Part shown: positions 15,639 to 23,984 of the stretch, in pieces | Layout of the letters: each line of letters starts with the position of its first letter | How positions within the stretch are numbered: position 1 is the stretch's first letter | Origin: Candidatus Methylomirabilis sp. | Lineage (GTDB): Bacteria > DYJV01 | Direction of reading: 5' to 3' | Assembly (NCBI GenBank): GCA_020722945.1 | Contig: DYJV01000004.1 | Coordinates: 2,802-49,176, forward strand | Length of the DNA stretch: 46,375 nt | The notes under the pieces: generated by a model | What the model saw: only the letters and a program-made list of their open reading frames with translations | What the model was told of the DNA's origin: nothing | The model's database searches: none | Made by a program: the position numbers and the translations under genes

Positions 15639-18600
15639 CTATATTTTATCCTTAAGTTTTTCGTCAATCTCTTTCTGAATCAGGATTGTTTTCAAGATGG
15701 CTGTGGCAATTAATAGGTAATGGCGGGAATCTTCCAATCTCTCTCCTTTTCTATCCTGTAGATATTTTTGTAAAACAATATATCCACCTATCTGATAGTT
15801 CCACAATTCTGGTGTAATGCCTTCAAAATATTTATCCTTGTTTATGTAAACTCGCTTCTCTTTTTCTTTGTAAATTACTTTTTCAATACGATTATTTTCA
15901 CCTTCACCACGATATTTTGCTATAGGTTTATTTAGTTCATTGCTTTTTAATAAGTGCAAATCAATTACTCTTTTACCTAATTTTGATAATCTCTCAAACA
16001 ACTTATAATCCTCAACAAAAGGTATTCTTGGAAAATCTATTTTTAAATATTCAGCATATTTTGTGCGATAAATATCGCTGTAAAGAATTGCATAAATATA
16101 GTAAAGTATCTGCTCTGGCGTAGGCTTTTTATCATAATAATTTTTTAACAACTCAAAAATTTCATCTGAAATATTTGGTTCTTTTGTTATATACTCTGCC
16201 TGTGATTCAAAAAGCATCATTGTGCTTTTAAACTTTTTATCTGTAATATTGTTTGCGGTATTTTTATAAAGATAAAGGGGAAATAAATAGTTAATTTCAC
16301 TTGTTTTATTTGAAATATAACTACTCTCTATAATTTTGTCAGTAATCAAACAATGAAACCAATTTTTACTTGCCTTCACTTGCCTTGTCGTTACCAGTCC
16401 AAAATTTTCACCTGCCAGTATATGTCTCATAACTCGTTTTCTCGTTCGCCATACAACTGCATCATGGTAAAATATCCATCTCATATCAAAGGGACGATAT
16501 AATATGGGTTTTATAAAATCCTTTAAATTAGAATCATCTATATCCTGTAATATATTCCATGCTTTTCGTATGCTCCATCCCTTGTGCTTATCAATTTGAA
16601 AAAACAAATGTAAGTTTTCATCATCATATTTACTATTTTTGAATAACCGAATTCTATTTTCAAGCAATTTTTTATCCTTATCAATGACAAATTTATCGCG
16701 TGAAGTTACAATCCCTGTATTATTTACAGGAAAAATATCTGTTATTTTATGCCATTTTAAATAATGTTTTATCTTTTCTGTATGTCTCGGAATAAAAAAG
16801 TAATATGGAGAGTTCGGTTCTATCTTTTCATACTTACAACTTCTTATATCATTTTTCTCTAAATAGTTATACTTTTCTTCTCTTAATCCAAATAAATCTG
16901 AATAAAAAACTTTGCAACCTTTTTTATTCGCCAACTTGATAAAAATCGCAATAGCAACTCCCTGCATTATATCAAAAACATTCTCATCTTTTCCACCTTC
17001 AGATGTCTTTTCCTTCTTCAAACTATTCCCGTGTCCATTCAAAATATAAATCTCATTAAAAGTTTTCATTAGACTCTGCCGCATTCCCCTGAAAGTTGGG
17101 TTATCAAGGTAACTATGATTTGTAATCATACCAACAATACCTTTTCCTGACTTCTGAATTTTCCATTGAGCAAACCTTAAGAATTTAACATAATCATCCT
17201 GCAACCATAATTTTTTCTCGCCAAGTGGTTGCCCATCTACTTTGTAGTAACTTTGAGTGCCGTCAATATCTTCTTTGAGTAAGCGTTCAGTCCATTCATT
17301 GATATTTGCAGAAATACCTGAATATGGTGGATTGCCTAATATCACAAGAATTGGTTTATCTTTTTTTATCTTGCCCGCCTTATGACTCTCCTCACTTAAA
17401 GCGCGCAAACCAGGTATATTCTGCTGCTCCAACTCTTCCACCTCAAGCGTGTTTGTTAAGTATAGTTTAAATCTATCTCTCTCTTCAAGTTTATACCCCA
17501 ATTCATCCAGCAAAAAACTTATTTTTAAATGTCCAATAGAATAAGCAGCCATCATCAATTCAAAACCAAAAAAATTCTCTAAAATGTGATTTTTAATAAA
17601 ATCATTTTTTGCCCCATCACCATATTTTGTCACATACTCATCAACAGCAAGTTTAATTGCCTCAGCAATAAAAGTGCAAGTCCCTGCTGCAGGGTCAAGA
17701 AGCGTAACATTTTCTGAGGCAAGTCCATCATTTAATTTAAAATGTGACTTTAATATTTTATGTATAGATTTTACAATAAATCTTACAACGGATTCGGGTG
17801 TATAATATACTCCTCTTTTTTCACGAGTTTCAGGGTCATATTCTTTTAAAAAAGTCTCATAAAAATGTATAATAGGGTCTTTGCCTTTGCCCTCTTTGTA
17901 ATAATTTTTTAAAATTCCATTTATGTCTGCAACAGATAAAACTTCAGAAATATCATCTATAATAATTGCCATCTGCTCTGGCAATTTCCCAAGCGATATA
18001 AAATTAAAAACATCTTTTAAAATACCAATAGTTTCTGGAATAAACACATAAGCGCGTTTACGATTAAACTCTTCTTTAGCACGGGTGCGTGCAGCAAAAA
18101 GTCCATAGCAGATTGTTTGTGAATATAAATCAGCAAACTCTTCTTCTGTTAATCCTGAAATTAGATATTGTTTAAAAGCATTATAAAAACCTATTATATC
18201 ACCGTGCTCGCTTTTCTCTTCTTTTAATTCTTCAATAATAACCTGGTCTTTAAGAAACCGGGTTCTTTTTGCTAATTCTGCAGCAAGATCTTGAGCATTA
18301 AAAACCTTTGGCAAAGAAAAACTGAAAAATTTTGTGATTAAATCCTGAAATCCTTCTGTTTTTTCTATTGGCGGAACGGTTTTTAACTCTGCTGCAACAT
18401 AAGGACGGGCAACGGTTGCCTTCTCTGTAAGTCTTCCATTTCTGAAAAGACGAAATTCATAGAAGTTTGTCAAAATTAGATTTGGAAAGGTCTTTCTATA
18501 ACGCATTAATTGTTCACTATTTTCTACATTATCAAGATTTGTATCTGGAGTTTTTGCTTCTATATAGCCGACAATATGAAGTTTTCCATCCCATATCCTA

Positions 18601-18785
18601 AAATCAGGATTGCCTGCCTCTGTAGTTTTAGGAAGAACTGTTATGTAAATATTATTTTTATTCAGAGTGTTTGCAATATTTTCAAGAAATTCTTTCAAAT
18701 AAAAATAGTAACTCTCTTCTCTTGCATCGCCCTGTAAAGTTGTTTGTGCAATCTGTTTAACATAATCCTTCAAAAATTTCTTCAT
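15639..18785 (-). CDS. Single-polypeptide restriction-modification enzyme (type IIG/ISP-like)
   Basis: A 1048-residue protein joining nuclease and adenine methyltransferase. The N-terminal part (about 1-150) has a PD-(D/E)xK-like core with the pattern PDFRIW...YIEAK (Glu76 and Lys78). A helical linker follows. The methyltransferase has motif I LLDPAAGTCTF (Asp364) and motif IV LGNPPYSG (Asn485), marking N6-adenine methylation of gamma-class order. The C-terminal ~400 residues should be the target-recognition part. A protein of this kind methylates and cuts DNA without other subunits; whether it also has a translocase cannot be shown, since I see no helicase motifs. The gene stands alone; no ribosome-binding site is obvious. 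nth ends about 180 bp upstream. Confidence 0.88.
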   Translation of the reverse strand: MKKFLKDYVKQIAQTTLQGDAREESYYFYLKEFLENIANTLNKNNIYITVLPKTTEAGNPDFRIWDGKLHIVGYIEAKTPDTNLDNVENSEQLMRYRKTFPNLILTNFYEFRLFRNGRLTEKATVARPYVAAELKTVPPIEKTEGFQDLITKFFSFSLPKVFNAQDLAAELAKRTRFLKDQVIIEELKEEKSEHGDIIGFYNAFKQYLISGLTEEEFADLYSQTICYGLFAARTRAKEEFNRKRAYVFIPETIGILKDVFNFISLGKLPEQMAIIIDDISEVLSVADINGILKNYYKEGKGKDPIIHFYETFLKEYDPETREKRGVYYTPESVVRFIVKSIHKILKSHFKLNDGLASENVTLLDPAAGTCTFIAEAIKLAVDEYVTKYGDGAKNDFIKNHILENFFGFELMMAAYSIGHLKISFLLDELGYKLEERDRFKLYLTNTLEVEELEQQNIPGLRALSEESHKAGKIKKDKPILVILGNPPYSGISANINEWTERLLKEDIDGTQSYYKVDGQPLGEKKLWLQDDYVKFLRFAQWKIQKSGKGIVGMITNHSYLDNPTFRGMRQSLMKTFNEIYILNGHGNSLKKEKTSEGGKDENVFDIMQGVAIAIFIKLANKKGCKVFYSDLFGLREEKYNYLEKNDIRSCKYEKIEPNSPYYFFIPRHTEKIKHYLKWHKITDIFPVNNTGIVTSRDKFVIDKDKKLLENRIRLFKNSKYDDENLHLFFQIDKHKGWSIRKAWNILQDIDDSNLKDFIKPILYRPFDMRWIFYHDAVVWRTRKRVMRHILAGENFGLVTTRQVKASKNWFHCLITDKIIESSYISNKTSEINYLFPLYLYKNTANNITDKKFKSTMMLFESQAEYITKEPNISDEIFELLKNYYDKKPTPEQILYYIYAILYSDIYRTKYAEYLKIDFPRIPFVEDYKLFERLSKLGKRVIDLHLLKSNELNKPIAKYRGEGENNRIEKVIYKEKEKRVYINKDKYFEGITPELWNYQIGGYIVLQKYLQDRKGERLEDSRHYLLIATAILKTILIQKEIDEKLKDKI

Positions 18786-18968
18786 CACTTGTTTAATAAT
18801 ATAATTCTTTTAATATGTATTTCAATCTTTTTAGATGTTAGATGGTAAATTTTAGAGCCTACAGTCGAATGTCTAAAGTCTAACGCTTGCAATCGTATTT
18901 CAATTTATTTCTATCGTATCCCTCCACCTTTGTCACCTTTATTGCCCTTACTACCCTTATTACCATCA
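18786..18968. repeat. Spacer with a degenerate 9-bp tandem array (18921-18974)
   Basis: About six imperfect copies of a 9-bp unit lie directly behind nth. Read on the minus strand they are GGTAATGAT, GGTAATAAG, GGTAGTAAG, GGCAATAAA, GGTGACAAA and GGTGGAGGG. Read in the same frame they would encode Gly-x-x triplets, but a stop codon separates them from nth. The remainder of the spacer is AT-rich with no gene; the short phrase GTCTAAAGTCTAACG near 18871 looks like other dispersed repeat debris. Confidence 0.5.
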
Positions 18969-19631
18969 TTACCTTATATCCCCCTTCCCTATGCCGTATT
19001 CACAATATTTATTCAATGAACATATTTCACATTTAGGGTTTACAGGGCTGCATATATTCTGACCGTAAGTGACTAGTACCCGATTGATGATTTTCCAGTA
19101 TTTGCACGGCAACTTTTTTCTAAGCACCATCTCAGTCTCAAATGGAGTTTTTGTTTTAACATATCCCCATCTGTTTGTTATTCTATGAACATGGGTATCA
19201 ACGCATATTCCATATTTATCAAAAACTTCGGTTATGACAAGATTTGCTGTTTTTCTCCCAACACCTGGAAGTTTCATCAATTCATCTATTGTGTCCGGAA
19301 CTTTACCGCCATATTCAGATATCAACTTTTTCGCCAACAGTTTTATATGCCTCGCTTTTGCACGATAAAATCCAACAGGATAAAGAATCTTTTCCAATGT
19401 TTTTATCGAAAACTCTGACAAATCTTCAGGAACATTTATCAATGTAAACAGCCGCTCAGAAACAGCAGAAGTAACAGCATCTTTACTTCGTGCACTTAAA
19501 ACTGTTGAAATTAAAACATAAAATGGATTTTTATATTTTGCATATATCCTTTCAATTACAGGTGGAGTTAACGACCTTATTTCTGACTTTAAAACTGCAA
19601 ACACTTCATCAATATTATCATTTGTTATCAT
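18969..19631 (-). CDS. nth: Endonuclease III (DNA glycosylase/AP lyase)
   Basis: A 220-residue base-excision repair enzyme that removes oxidised pyrimidines and cuts the abasic site. The helix-hairpin-helix LPGVGRKTA contains catalytic Lys127, and Asp145 lies in VDTHVHRITNRWGY. The C-terminus has the [4Fe-4S] ligands Cys194, Cys201, Cys204 and Cys210 with the standard C-x6-C-x2-C-x5-C spacing. Length is normal. It overlaps the 3' end of trmI by 14 bp and follows nadC-trmI in one transcription unit. Confidence 0.97.
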   Translation of the reverse strand: MITNDNIDEVFAVLKSEIRSLTPPVIERIYAKYKNPFYVLISTVLSARSKDAVTSAVSERLFTLINVPEDLSEFSIKTLEKILYPVGFYRAKARHIKLLAKKLISEYGGKVPDTIDELMKLPGVGRKTANLVITEVFDKYGICVDTHVHRITNRWGYVKTKTPFETEMVLRKKLPCKYWKIINRVLVTYGQNICSPVNPKCEICSLNKYCEYGIGKGDIR

Positions 19632-20382
19632 TTATAAATATTTTCCTTCCAAAAATCAGGTAACCAGTATGTCCTACCATTCTATCCTCCGGTCTCATTC
19701 TATATGGATTCAATTTATAATACCTTTGGAAAAGTTCCATTATTTCTATATCACAAAATTTTGATTTCATGGCAGGAATTACCTCTGAAATCTGATTCAC
19801 AGTTGGAACAATAATTCCCAGCATTGCAGAAGGTTTTAATATATTATAAACTATATCAAGATATTCCCATGGTTCTTTTACATCAAGAAAAGCAGCATCA
19901 AAATCTTTCTCATCAATCCCATCTTTTATATCCTGAAAATGTATTTTAACTCTATTAATATCCCCAAACTTTTCTATATTTTTTTTTGAATTTTTAACAA
20001 ATTTTTCATCTTTTTCATAGGTAAAAACCATACCATCAGGCGCAACTGCCCGAGATAAAGTTAAAGCCAAAGCCCCTGAACCTGTTCCGCATTCAAAAAC
20101 TTTAAAGCCATGCTGAATATCCAGTTTTGAAACTATAAAAAAATTATCTTTCGGATATATAATCTGCGTATCACGTATTGCCCCAAACAGAATAATATCC
20201 TCAATAGTCGGTTTTAAAACAAAATTGTTATTAACTTCTATTCCGAACGGCTTGCCAATAATTTCCGATAATTTAATAACACCTGTTTTTGTTGTAAATA
20301 TCTTTTCAGGAACAACTTTTATACAATATTTTTTCCCTGAAGTATAAATTATTACATAATCATTCTCTTTTATATATTCCAT
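19618..20382 (-). CDS. trmI: tRNA (adenine-58-N1)-methyltransferase
   Basis: A 254-residue class I SAM methyltransferase that makes m1A58 in the T-loop of tRNAs. The beta-rich N-terminal domain is followed by IYPKDNFFIVSKLDIQHG and then motif I FECGTGSGALALTLSRAV, the TrmI signature. AAFLDVKEPWEYLD supplies the motif IV region, and the C-terminal RPEDRMVGHTGYL is typical. Bacterial TrmI is a homotetramer. It begins 10 bases after nadC ends and its end overlaps nth by 14 bases. Confidence 0.92.
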   Translation of the reverse strand: MEYIKENDYVIIYTSGKKYCIKVVPEKIFTTKTGVIKLSEIIGKPFGIEVNNNFVLKPTIEDIILFGAIRDTQIIYPKDNFFIVSKLDIQHGFKVFECGTGSGALALTLSRAVAPDGMVFTYEKDEKFVKNSKKNIEKFGDINRVKIHFQDIKDGIDEKDFDAAFLDVKEPWEYLDIVYNILKPSAMLGIIVPTVNQISEVIPAMKSKFCDIEIMELFQRYYKLNPYRMRPEDRMVGHTGYLIFGRKIFINDNK

Positions 20383-20392
20383 AAATATATCG

Positions 20393-21250
20393 TTAGTGAA
20401 GCAGAAGTGAAAAATCTATTGCTTTGGCTGAATGTGTAATACTCCCTACAGAGATATAAACTACCCCTAATCTTGCTATTTTTTTGGCGTTTTTAATGGT
20501 AACATTTCCCGAAACTTCTAACTTCGCTTTTCCATTATTTATTTTCACGGCTTTTTTAATATCTTTCAGAGTAAAATTATCAAGCAAAATCACAGGAACA
20601 TTATATTTCAAGGCTATCATCAATTCCTCAATGTTACTAACTTCAATCTCATAGGGAGAACTAAAATTTTTCATCTTCTGCAATGTTTTTTCAATTCCGC
20701 CACAGCTGAAAATATGGTTCTCTTTTATCAATACTTCATCCTTCAAATTAAACCTGTGGTTTCTACCACCTCCAATATAGACCGCATACTTTTCTAAAAG
20801 CCTTAACCCAGGTAATGTTTTCCGTGTATCAAGCAGCGTTGTATTATACTTTTTAATACTATTCACAATCTTATTTGTGCATGTAGCTATACCAGAAAGA
20901 TGCTGTAAAAAATTTAGGGTAACCCTCTCCACCTTTAATATCGAAGATGATTTTCCCCTGATTTTTATTATTATATCACCTTTATCAATCTTATCACCAT
21001 CGTTTTTTAATAAGTCAATCTTTAATCTGCTATCTATTTTTTTAAAACAGGCCTTTGCAATTTCAGAACCGCATAATATCCCGCTACTTTTGGCAATAAC
21101 TTTTGCATTAGAGATACTATTTTTATCTATGAGAATTTGAGTTGTTTTATCATACTTTGATAAATCCTCTTTTATTGCTGTTTCAAAAATTCGGTCAAAT
21201 TCAATCTTGTAACTTTTATTATTTAAAATGGACTTTAAGTATTTTTGCAT
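20393..21250 (-). CDS. nadC: Nicotinate-nucleotide pyrophosphorylase (quinolinate phosphoribosyltransferase)
   Basis: A 285-residue enzyme of de novo NAD synthesis that converts quinolinate and PRPP to nicotinate mononucleotide. Clear motifs are LDTRKTLPGLRLLEKYAV, GGGRNHRFNL and VLIKENHI, plus the late barrel strands (VPVILLDNF, LEVSGNV, YISVGSITHSAKAIDFSL). Length is normal. nadA and nadB are not in this window, so the gene has separated from its usual partners. No ribosome-binding site is visible; the promoter region faces the HEAT-repeat gene on the other strand. Confidence 0.96.
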   Translation of the reverse strand: MQKYLKSILNNKSYKIEFDRIFETAIKEDLSKYDKTTQILIDKNSISNAKVIAKSSGILCGSEIAKACFKKIDSRLKIDLLKNDGDKIDKGDIIIKIRGKSSSILKVERVTLNFLQHLSGIATCTNKIVNSIKKYNTTLLDTRKTLPGLRLLEKYAVYIGGGRNHRFNLKDEVLIKENHIFSCGGIEKTLQKMKNFSSPYEIEVSNIEELMIALKYNVPVILLDNFTLKDIKKAVKINNGKAKLEVSGNVTIKNAKKIARLGVVYISVGSITHSAKAIDFSLLLH

Positions 21251-21307
21251 GTCAGACGTATGTTAATACTTTTAAATAAAAAATCAATAAATTTTTTACA
21301 CCTAAAT

Positions 21308-21345
21308 TCTTAATATTTATCTGGAAATAACGATAAATATTAAGA
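21308..21345. promoter_or_regulatory. Long inverted repeat touching the HEAT-protein start codon
   Basis: TCTTAATATTTATC (21308-21321) and GATAAATATTAAGA (21332-21345) are perfect inverted copies, 14 bp each, separated by ten bases. The right arm ends on the A of the ATG at 21345. No conventional ribosome-binding site is visible. As DNA it could be an operator shared with the divergent nadC gene; as RNA it would bury the start codon in a hairpin. Confidence 0.55.
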
Positions 21346-22331
21346 TGATATATAAAAAACTTTTTTTCCTGTTTATATGTTTACTTATATTCACTTCATC
21401 TGGATTTGCAATAACAAATAGCAATTCTACCAATAAGCAAAAAACAGTTTCGGAAGAGACTTTAAAATTTTGGGAAAGCACATTAAAATACGGAACATCC
21501 GCACAAAAAAAAAGCGTTCTCTCCGCTATTCAGGGAAATAATATTAAGGAAGCAGCGAATATAATTGTAAACCAATTACCTGAAGAAAAAAATCTGGTTG
21601 TGAAAAAATCAATGATATCAACACTTGTAGCCATAAGTAATCAGACAGTACGTCCATATATTCTAAATATGATAAAAAAGAGTAATCTGAATGAAGATAT
21701 GGAAGAATTTATCTTAAATGCAATAAGTCTCACAAAATTTAAGGAAACTGGCAAATATCTATTGAAATATCTTGATTCCAAGAGTATCACAATAAAAGAA
21801 TCAGCCCTACGTGCTATTGCAGCAGTTGAATACACGGAAGCAGTTCCTTTGATAATAAATAAATTGAAGGAAGAAAAATCAGACAGAATTAAAACTGAAA
21901 TGATTTTAACTTTAGCAGAGTTAAAATCTGAAAAAGCACAGACCACTCTAATATCAATTTTTACCAATAACAACGAGAAAAGTATCAACAGGGGTTTTGC
22001 TGCAACAGGACTTGGATATATTAAAAATGAACTGTCATATAAAATTCTGCGTGAATATTACGAAAAAGTTGATACCCAAATCAAGTTGAGAATCATTGAT
22101 TCTTTGGGTAATTTGGATAATAAACAATCTATTGATTTACTGATAGATTGTTTAACAGATGACGATAAAAATATCAGATATTATGCTGCACAATCTCTTG
22201 GTAAACTGAAAGCAAAAGAGGCAGTGGAAATATTAAAATATAAAAAAGATTACGATTTGGAAACAAATGTTAGAACTGCTGCTGATAAAGCATTAGAAAC
22301 TATTGTTGGTGTTACAAATGACAAAAAATGA
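21345..22331 (+). CDS. Exported HEAT-repeat protein
   Basis: A 328-residue protein with a signal peptide (about 1-22, FLFICLLIFTSSGFA then a cleavage-like site). The rest is built of helical repeats of about 30 residues: ESALRAIAAVEYTEAVPLI, AQTTLISIF and IDLLIDCLTDDDKNIRYYAA followed by QSLGKLKAKEAVEIL are typical HEAT/PBS-lyase-like units. Such solenoids bind other proteins; here the location is presumably periplasmic. The 3' end overlaps the RsbW-like gene by 14 bases, so the two are translationally coupled, although one product is exported and the other cytosolic. Regulation may involve the inverted repeat at the start codon. Confidence 0.8.
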   Translation: MIYKKLFFLFICLLIFTSSGFAITNSNSTNKQKTVSEETLKFWESTLKYGTSAQKKSVLSAIQGNNIKEAANIIVNQLPEEKNLVVKKSMISTLVAISNQTVRPYILNMIKKSNLNEDMEEFILNAISLTKFKETGKYLLKYLDSKSITIKESALRAIAAVEYTEAVPLIINKLKEEKSDRIKTEMILTLAELKSEKAQTTLISIFTNNNEKSINRGFAATGLGYIKNELSYKILREYYEKVDTQIKLRIIDSLGNLDNKQSIDLLIDCLTDDDKNIRYYAAQSLGKLKAKEAVEILKYKKDYDLETNVRTAADKALETIVGVTNDKK

Positions 22332-23295
22332 TACGGAAAACAGAAAAGTATTAAATTTTATAGCAGACATTAATTCTACTCTGGAAGAGATATCTGTTTA
22401 CTTAGGCAAGAAACACAAAATTCATCTTACACTTCTAAATAATATAAAATCAAATTACTCAATAATAGCCTTAAAAAAGAAATCAGACTTAATAATGAAA
22501 ATTATAAATAAAAATTTTATCAGTCCGTCTATAATTGATAATGATTATTTCAGGAGATTACGAAATTTTATATTCTCTGATTTGTCTATTTTCGTTGATA
22601 TGTTTAACTTGTTTTTTAATAAACTGTTGTCAAAATATAAAACAAATTTTTTTGGTAAAGATAAATGGGAAGATGAAAATCCAATAACCCTATTGAGCGC
22701 TTCTTACTTTTTATTAAACTTAAATTTTAGAAATCTCCGCAATATAGTTAATCGCTACTTTAATCTCGGATTTGAAGAACATAGTGAACTTCTAATCAAA
22801 AAAGATGATGATAAAATATGGGACACTTCTAAAATGAATTTCAAGGAGTTTATAAGCGATATTAAAAAAATTAAAGAATATGCTGAGGAGATATTGGATG
22901 AAATTGATATTGAGGAATTCAAAACAAATATGCTGATGAAACTTCAGATTAGCGAATTTATAAAGAATGCCATACGACATGGAAATAAACTTGATAAGAC
23001 CAAAAAAGTAAAAGTATGGTATGATATAAACCAGGATTATGCAAAACTTATAATAGAAGATGAGGGAGATGGATTCAAGGGAATTGAAGAATGGAACCGA
23101 TTTAATAAGTTACGGAATAAATATATTAAAGCACAGGATATTGGCAACGTTTTAAAATATGCTTCATACAGAACAAATGCGAGTATGGAAAATGATGGCG
23201 GAAATTTTCTTTTCTCCGCTTTAGAATATTGGGATAGCGGGGTTATTTTTAATGAAAAAAGAAATAAGGTTGTAGTGATAAAATATTTTTATTAA
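22318..23295 (+). CDS. RsbW-like ATP-binding (anti-sigma/serine kinase type) protein with long N-terminal region
   Basis: A 325-residue protein. Residues about 1-195 are helical and unrecognised. The C-terminal ~125 residues form a HATPase_c_2 domain: N-box ISEFIKNAIRHGNK, then IIEDEGDGFKGIEEWN, and after a helical insert NDGGNFLFSALEYW. The domain is closely similar to the protein at 23977 (N-box, DEGxGFK, SYRT, DGGN, KRNKVV). Such domains bind ATP and act on sigma factors or STAS proteins. ATG 22318 is used because the alternative start at 22303 is deeper inside the previous gene. It lies convergent to the STAS/RsbW pair across a miniature element. Confidence 0.8.
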   Translation: MTKNDTENRKVLNFIADINSTLEEISVYLGKKHKIHLTLLNNIKSNYSIIALKKKSDLIMKIINKNFISPSIIDNDYFRRLRNFIFSDLSIFVDMFNLFFNKLLSKYKTNFFGKDKWEDENPITLLSASYFLLNLNFRNLRNIVNRYFNLGFEEHSELLIKKDDDKIWDTSKMNFKEFISDIKKIKEYAEEILDEIDIEEFKTNMLMKLQISEFIKNAIRHGNKLDKTKKVKVWYDINQDYAKLIIEDEGDGFKGIEEWNRFNKLRNKYIKAQDIGNVLKYASYRTNASMENDGGNFLFSALEYWDSGVIFNEKRNKVVVIKYFY

Positions 23296-23423
23296 GGTAA
23301 TAACTCGGGTTTTCAAAAAAGTTACGTAGATAGGTCAGCCTTCAGAGTTGAGCGAAGCTAACCCCTTCAGGTTGGGCGGATTTAGGGATTCAACCTACGG
23401 CAATGGGCTACATTTAACTCACT
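23296..23423. repeat. Repeat-like non-coding stretch before a miniature element
   Basis: No gene is visible here. The sequence is less AT-rich than the genes around it, with two copies of CCTTCAG or CTTCAGG, a GTTGAGCGAAGCTAACCCC phrase and TTCAACCTACGG. Phrases of this kind occur as dispersed repeats in several uncultured bacterial genomes. The 5' part GTAGATAGGT and 3' part AACCTAC are loosely inverted. It abuts the element at 23424. Confidence 0.4.
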
Positions 23424-23631
23424 ATCGTAAACTTAAGAGAAAACTCGGTACATGTCATTCCCGCGAATGCGGGAATCTCGTAAAAACTTTGTTAAATTCA
23501 AATAACTTTCATTCGTAATAGTGCTTTAAAGCCAGTTTTCTACTATCGTCACACTAAAAATTAGCAAATTTAAGTATAACGAGACCCCTGCATACGCAGG
23601 GGTGACAGTTGAGAGCCCTTAAGTTTACGAT
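23424..23631. mobile_element. Miniature inverted-repeat element (MITE-like), 208 bp
   Basis: The ends are perfect 14-bp inverted copies: ATCGTAAACTTAAG (23424-23437) and CTTAAGTTTACGAT (23618-23631). Inside are two perfect palindromes: ATTCCCGC-gaat-GCGGGAAT (23457-23476) and ACCCCTGC-atac-GCAGGGGT (23584-23603). It has no coding capacity. No clear target duplication is visible. The same two internal palindromes, slightly changed, recur in the element at 31301, which has different ends. Confidence 0.65.
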
Positions 23632-23663
23632 GATGGTAACCCGTGGCTACCAAAATATTAAGT

Positions 23664-23984
23664 TTATATAGATTTATAGTATTTAAAAAACTGTCCTATT
23701 TTAGTAGCAGTAAAAACTTCAAGAACATCCGGAGAAATCGATAATATACCAAGTTCACCATTATCCGTATTTTTAAGCTCTTTCATAGCATCCATAAGAC
23801 AGCCCAAACCTGAACTATCAATATATGTTATATTTTTAAAATCCACTATTATCTTTTTGTACCCCTTACCAATACCATCTTTCAAAACTTCTTTCAGTTC
23901 AGCCACATTATTTATATCTATAGTTGCATCCTTCTTATCAACCCTAACTATAAAAAGATTTCCTTTGACTTCTGATTTAAACAT
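23664..23984 (-). CDS. STAS-domain anti-sigma factor antagonist
   Basis: A 106-residue single-domain STAS protein of the RsbV/SpoIIAA type. The phosphorylation loop reads NITYIDSSGLGCLMDAM, with the conserved Asp-Ser pair. Such proteins bind an RsbW-like kinase when unphosphorylated and free a sigma factor or other target; phosphorylation on the Ser ends this. Its start overlaps the RsbW-like gene by 8 bases, strong evidence that these two are partners. GGAAAGG lies just before the ATG. Confidence 0.93.
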   Translation of the reverse strand: MFKSEVKGNLFIVRVDKKDATIDINNVAELKEVLKDGIGKGYKKIIVDFKNITYIDSSGLGCLMDAMKELKNTDNGELGILSISPDVLEVFTATKIGQFFKYYKSI

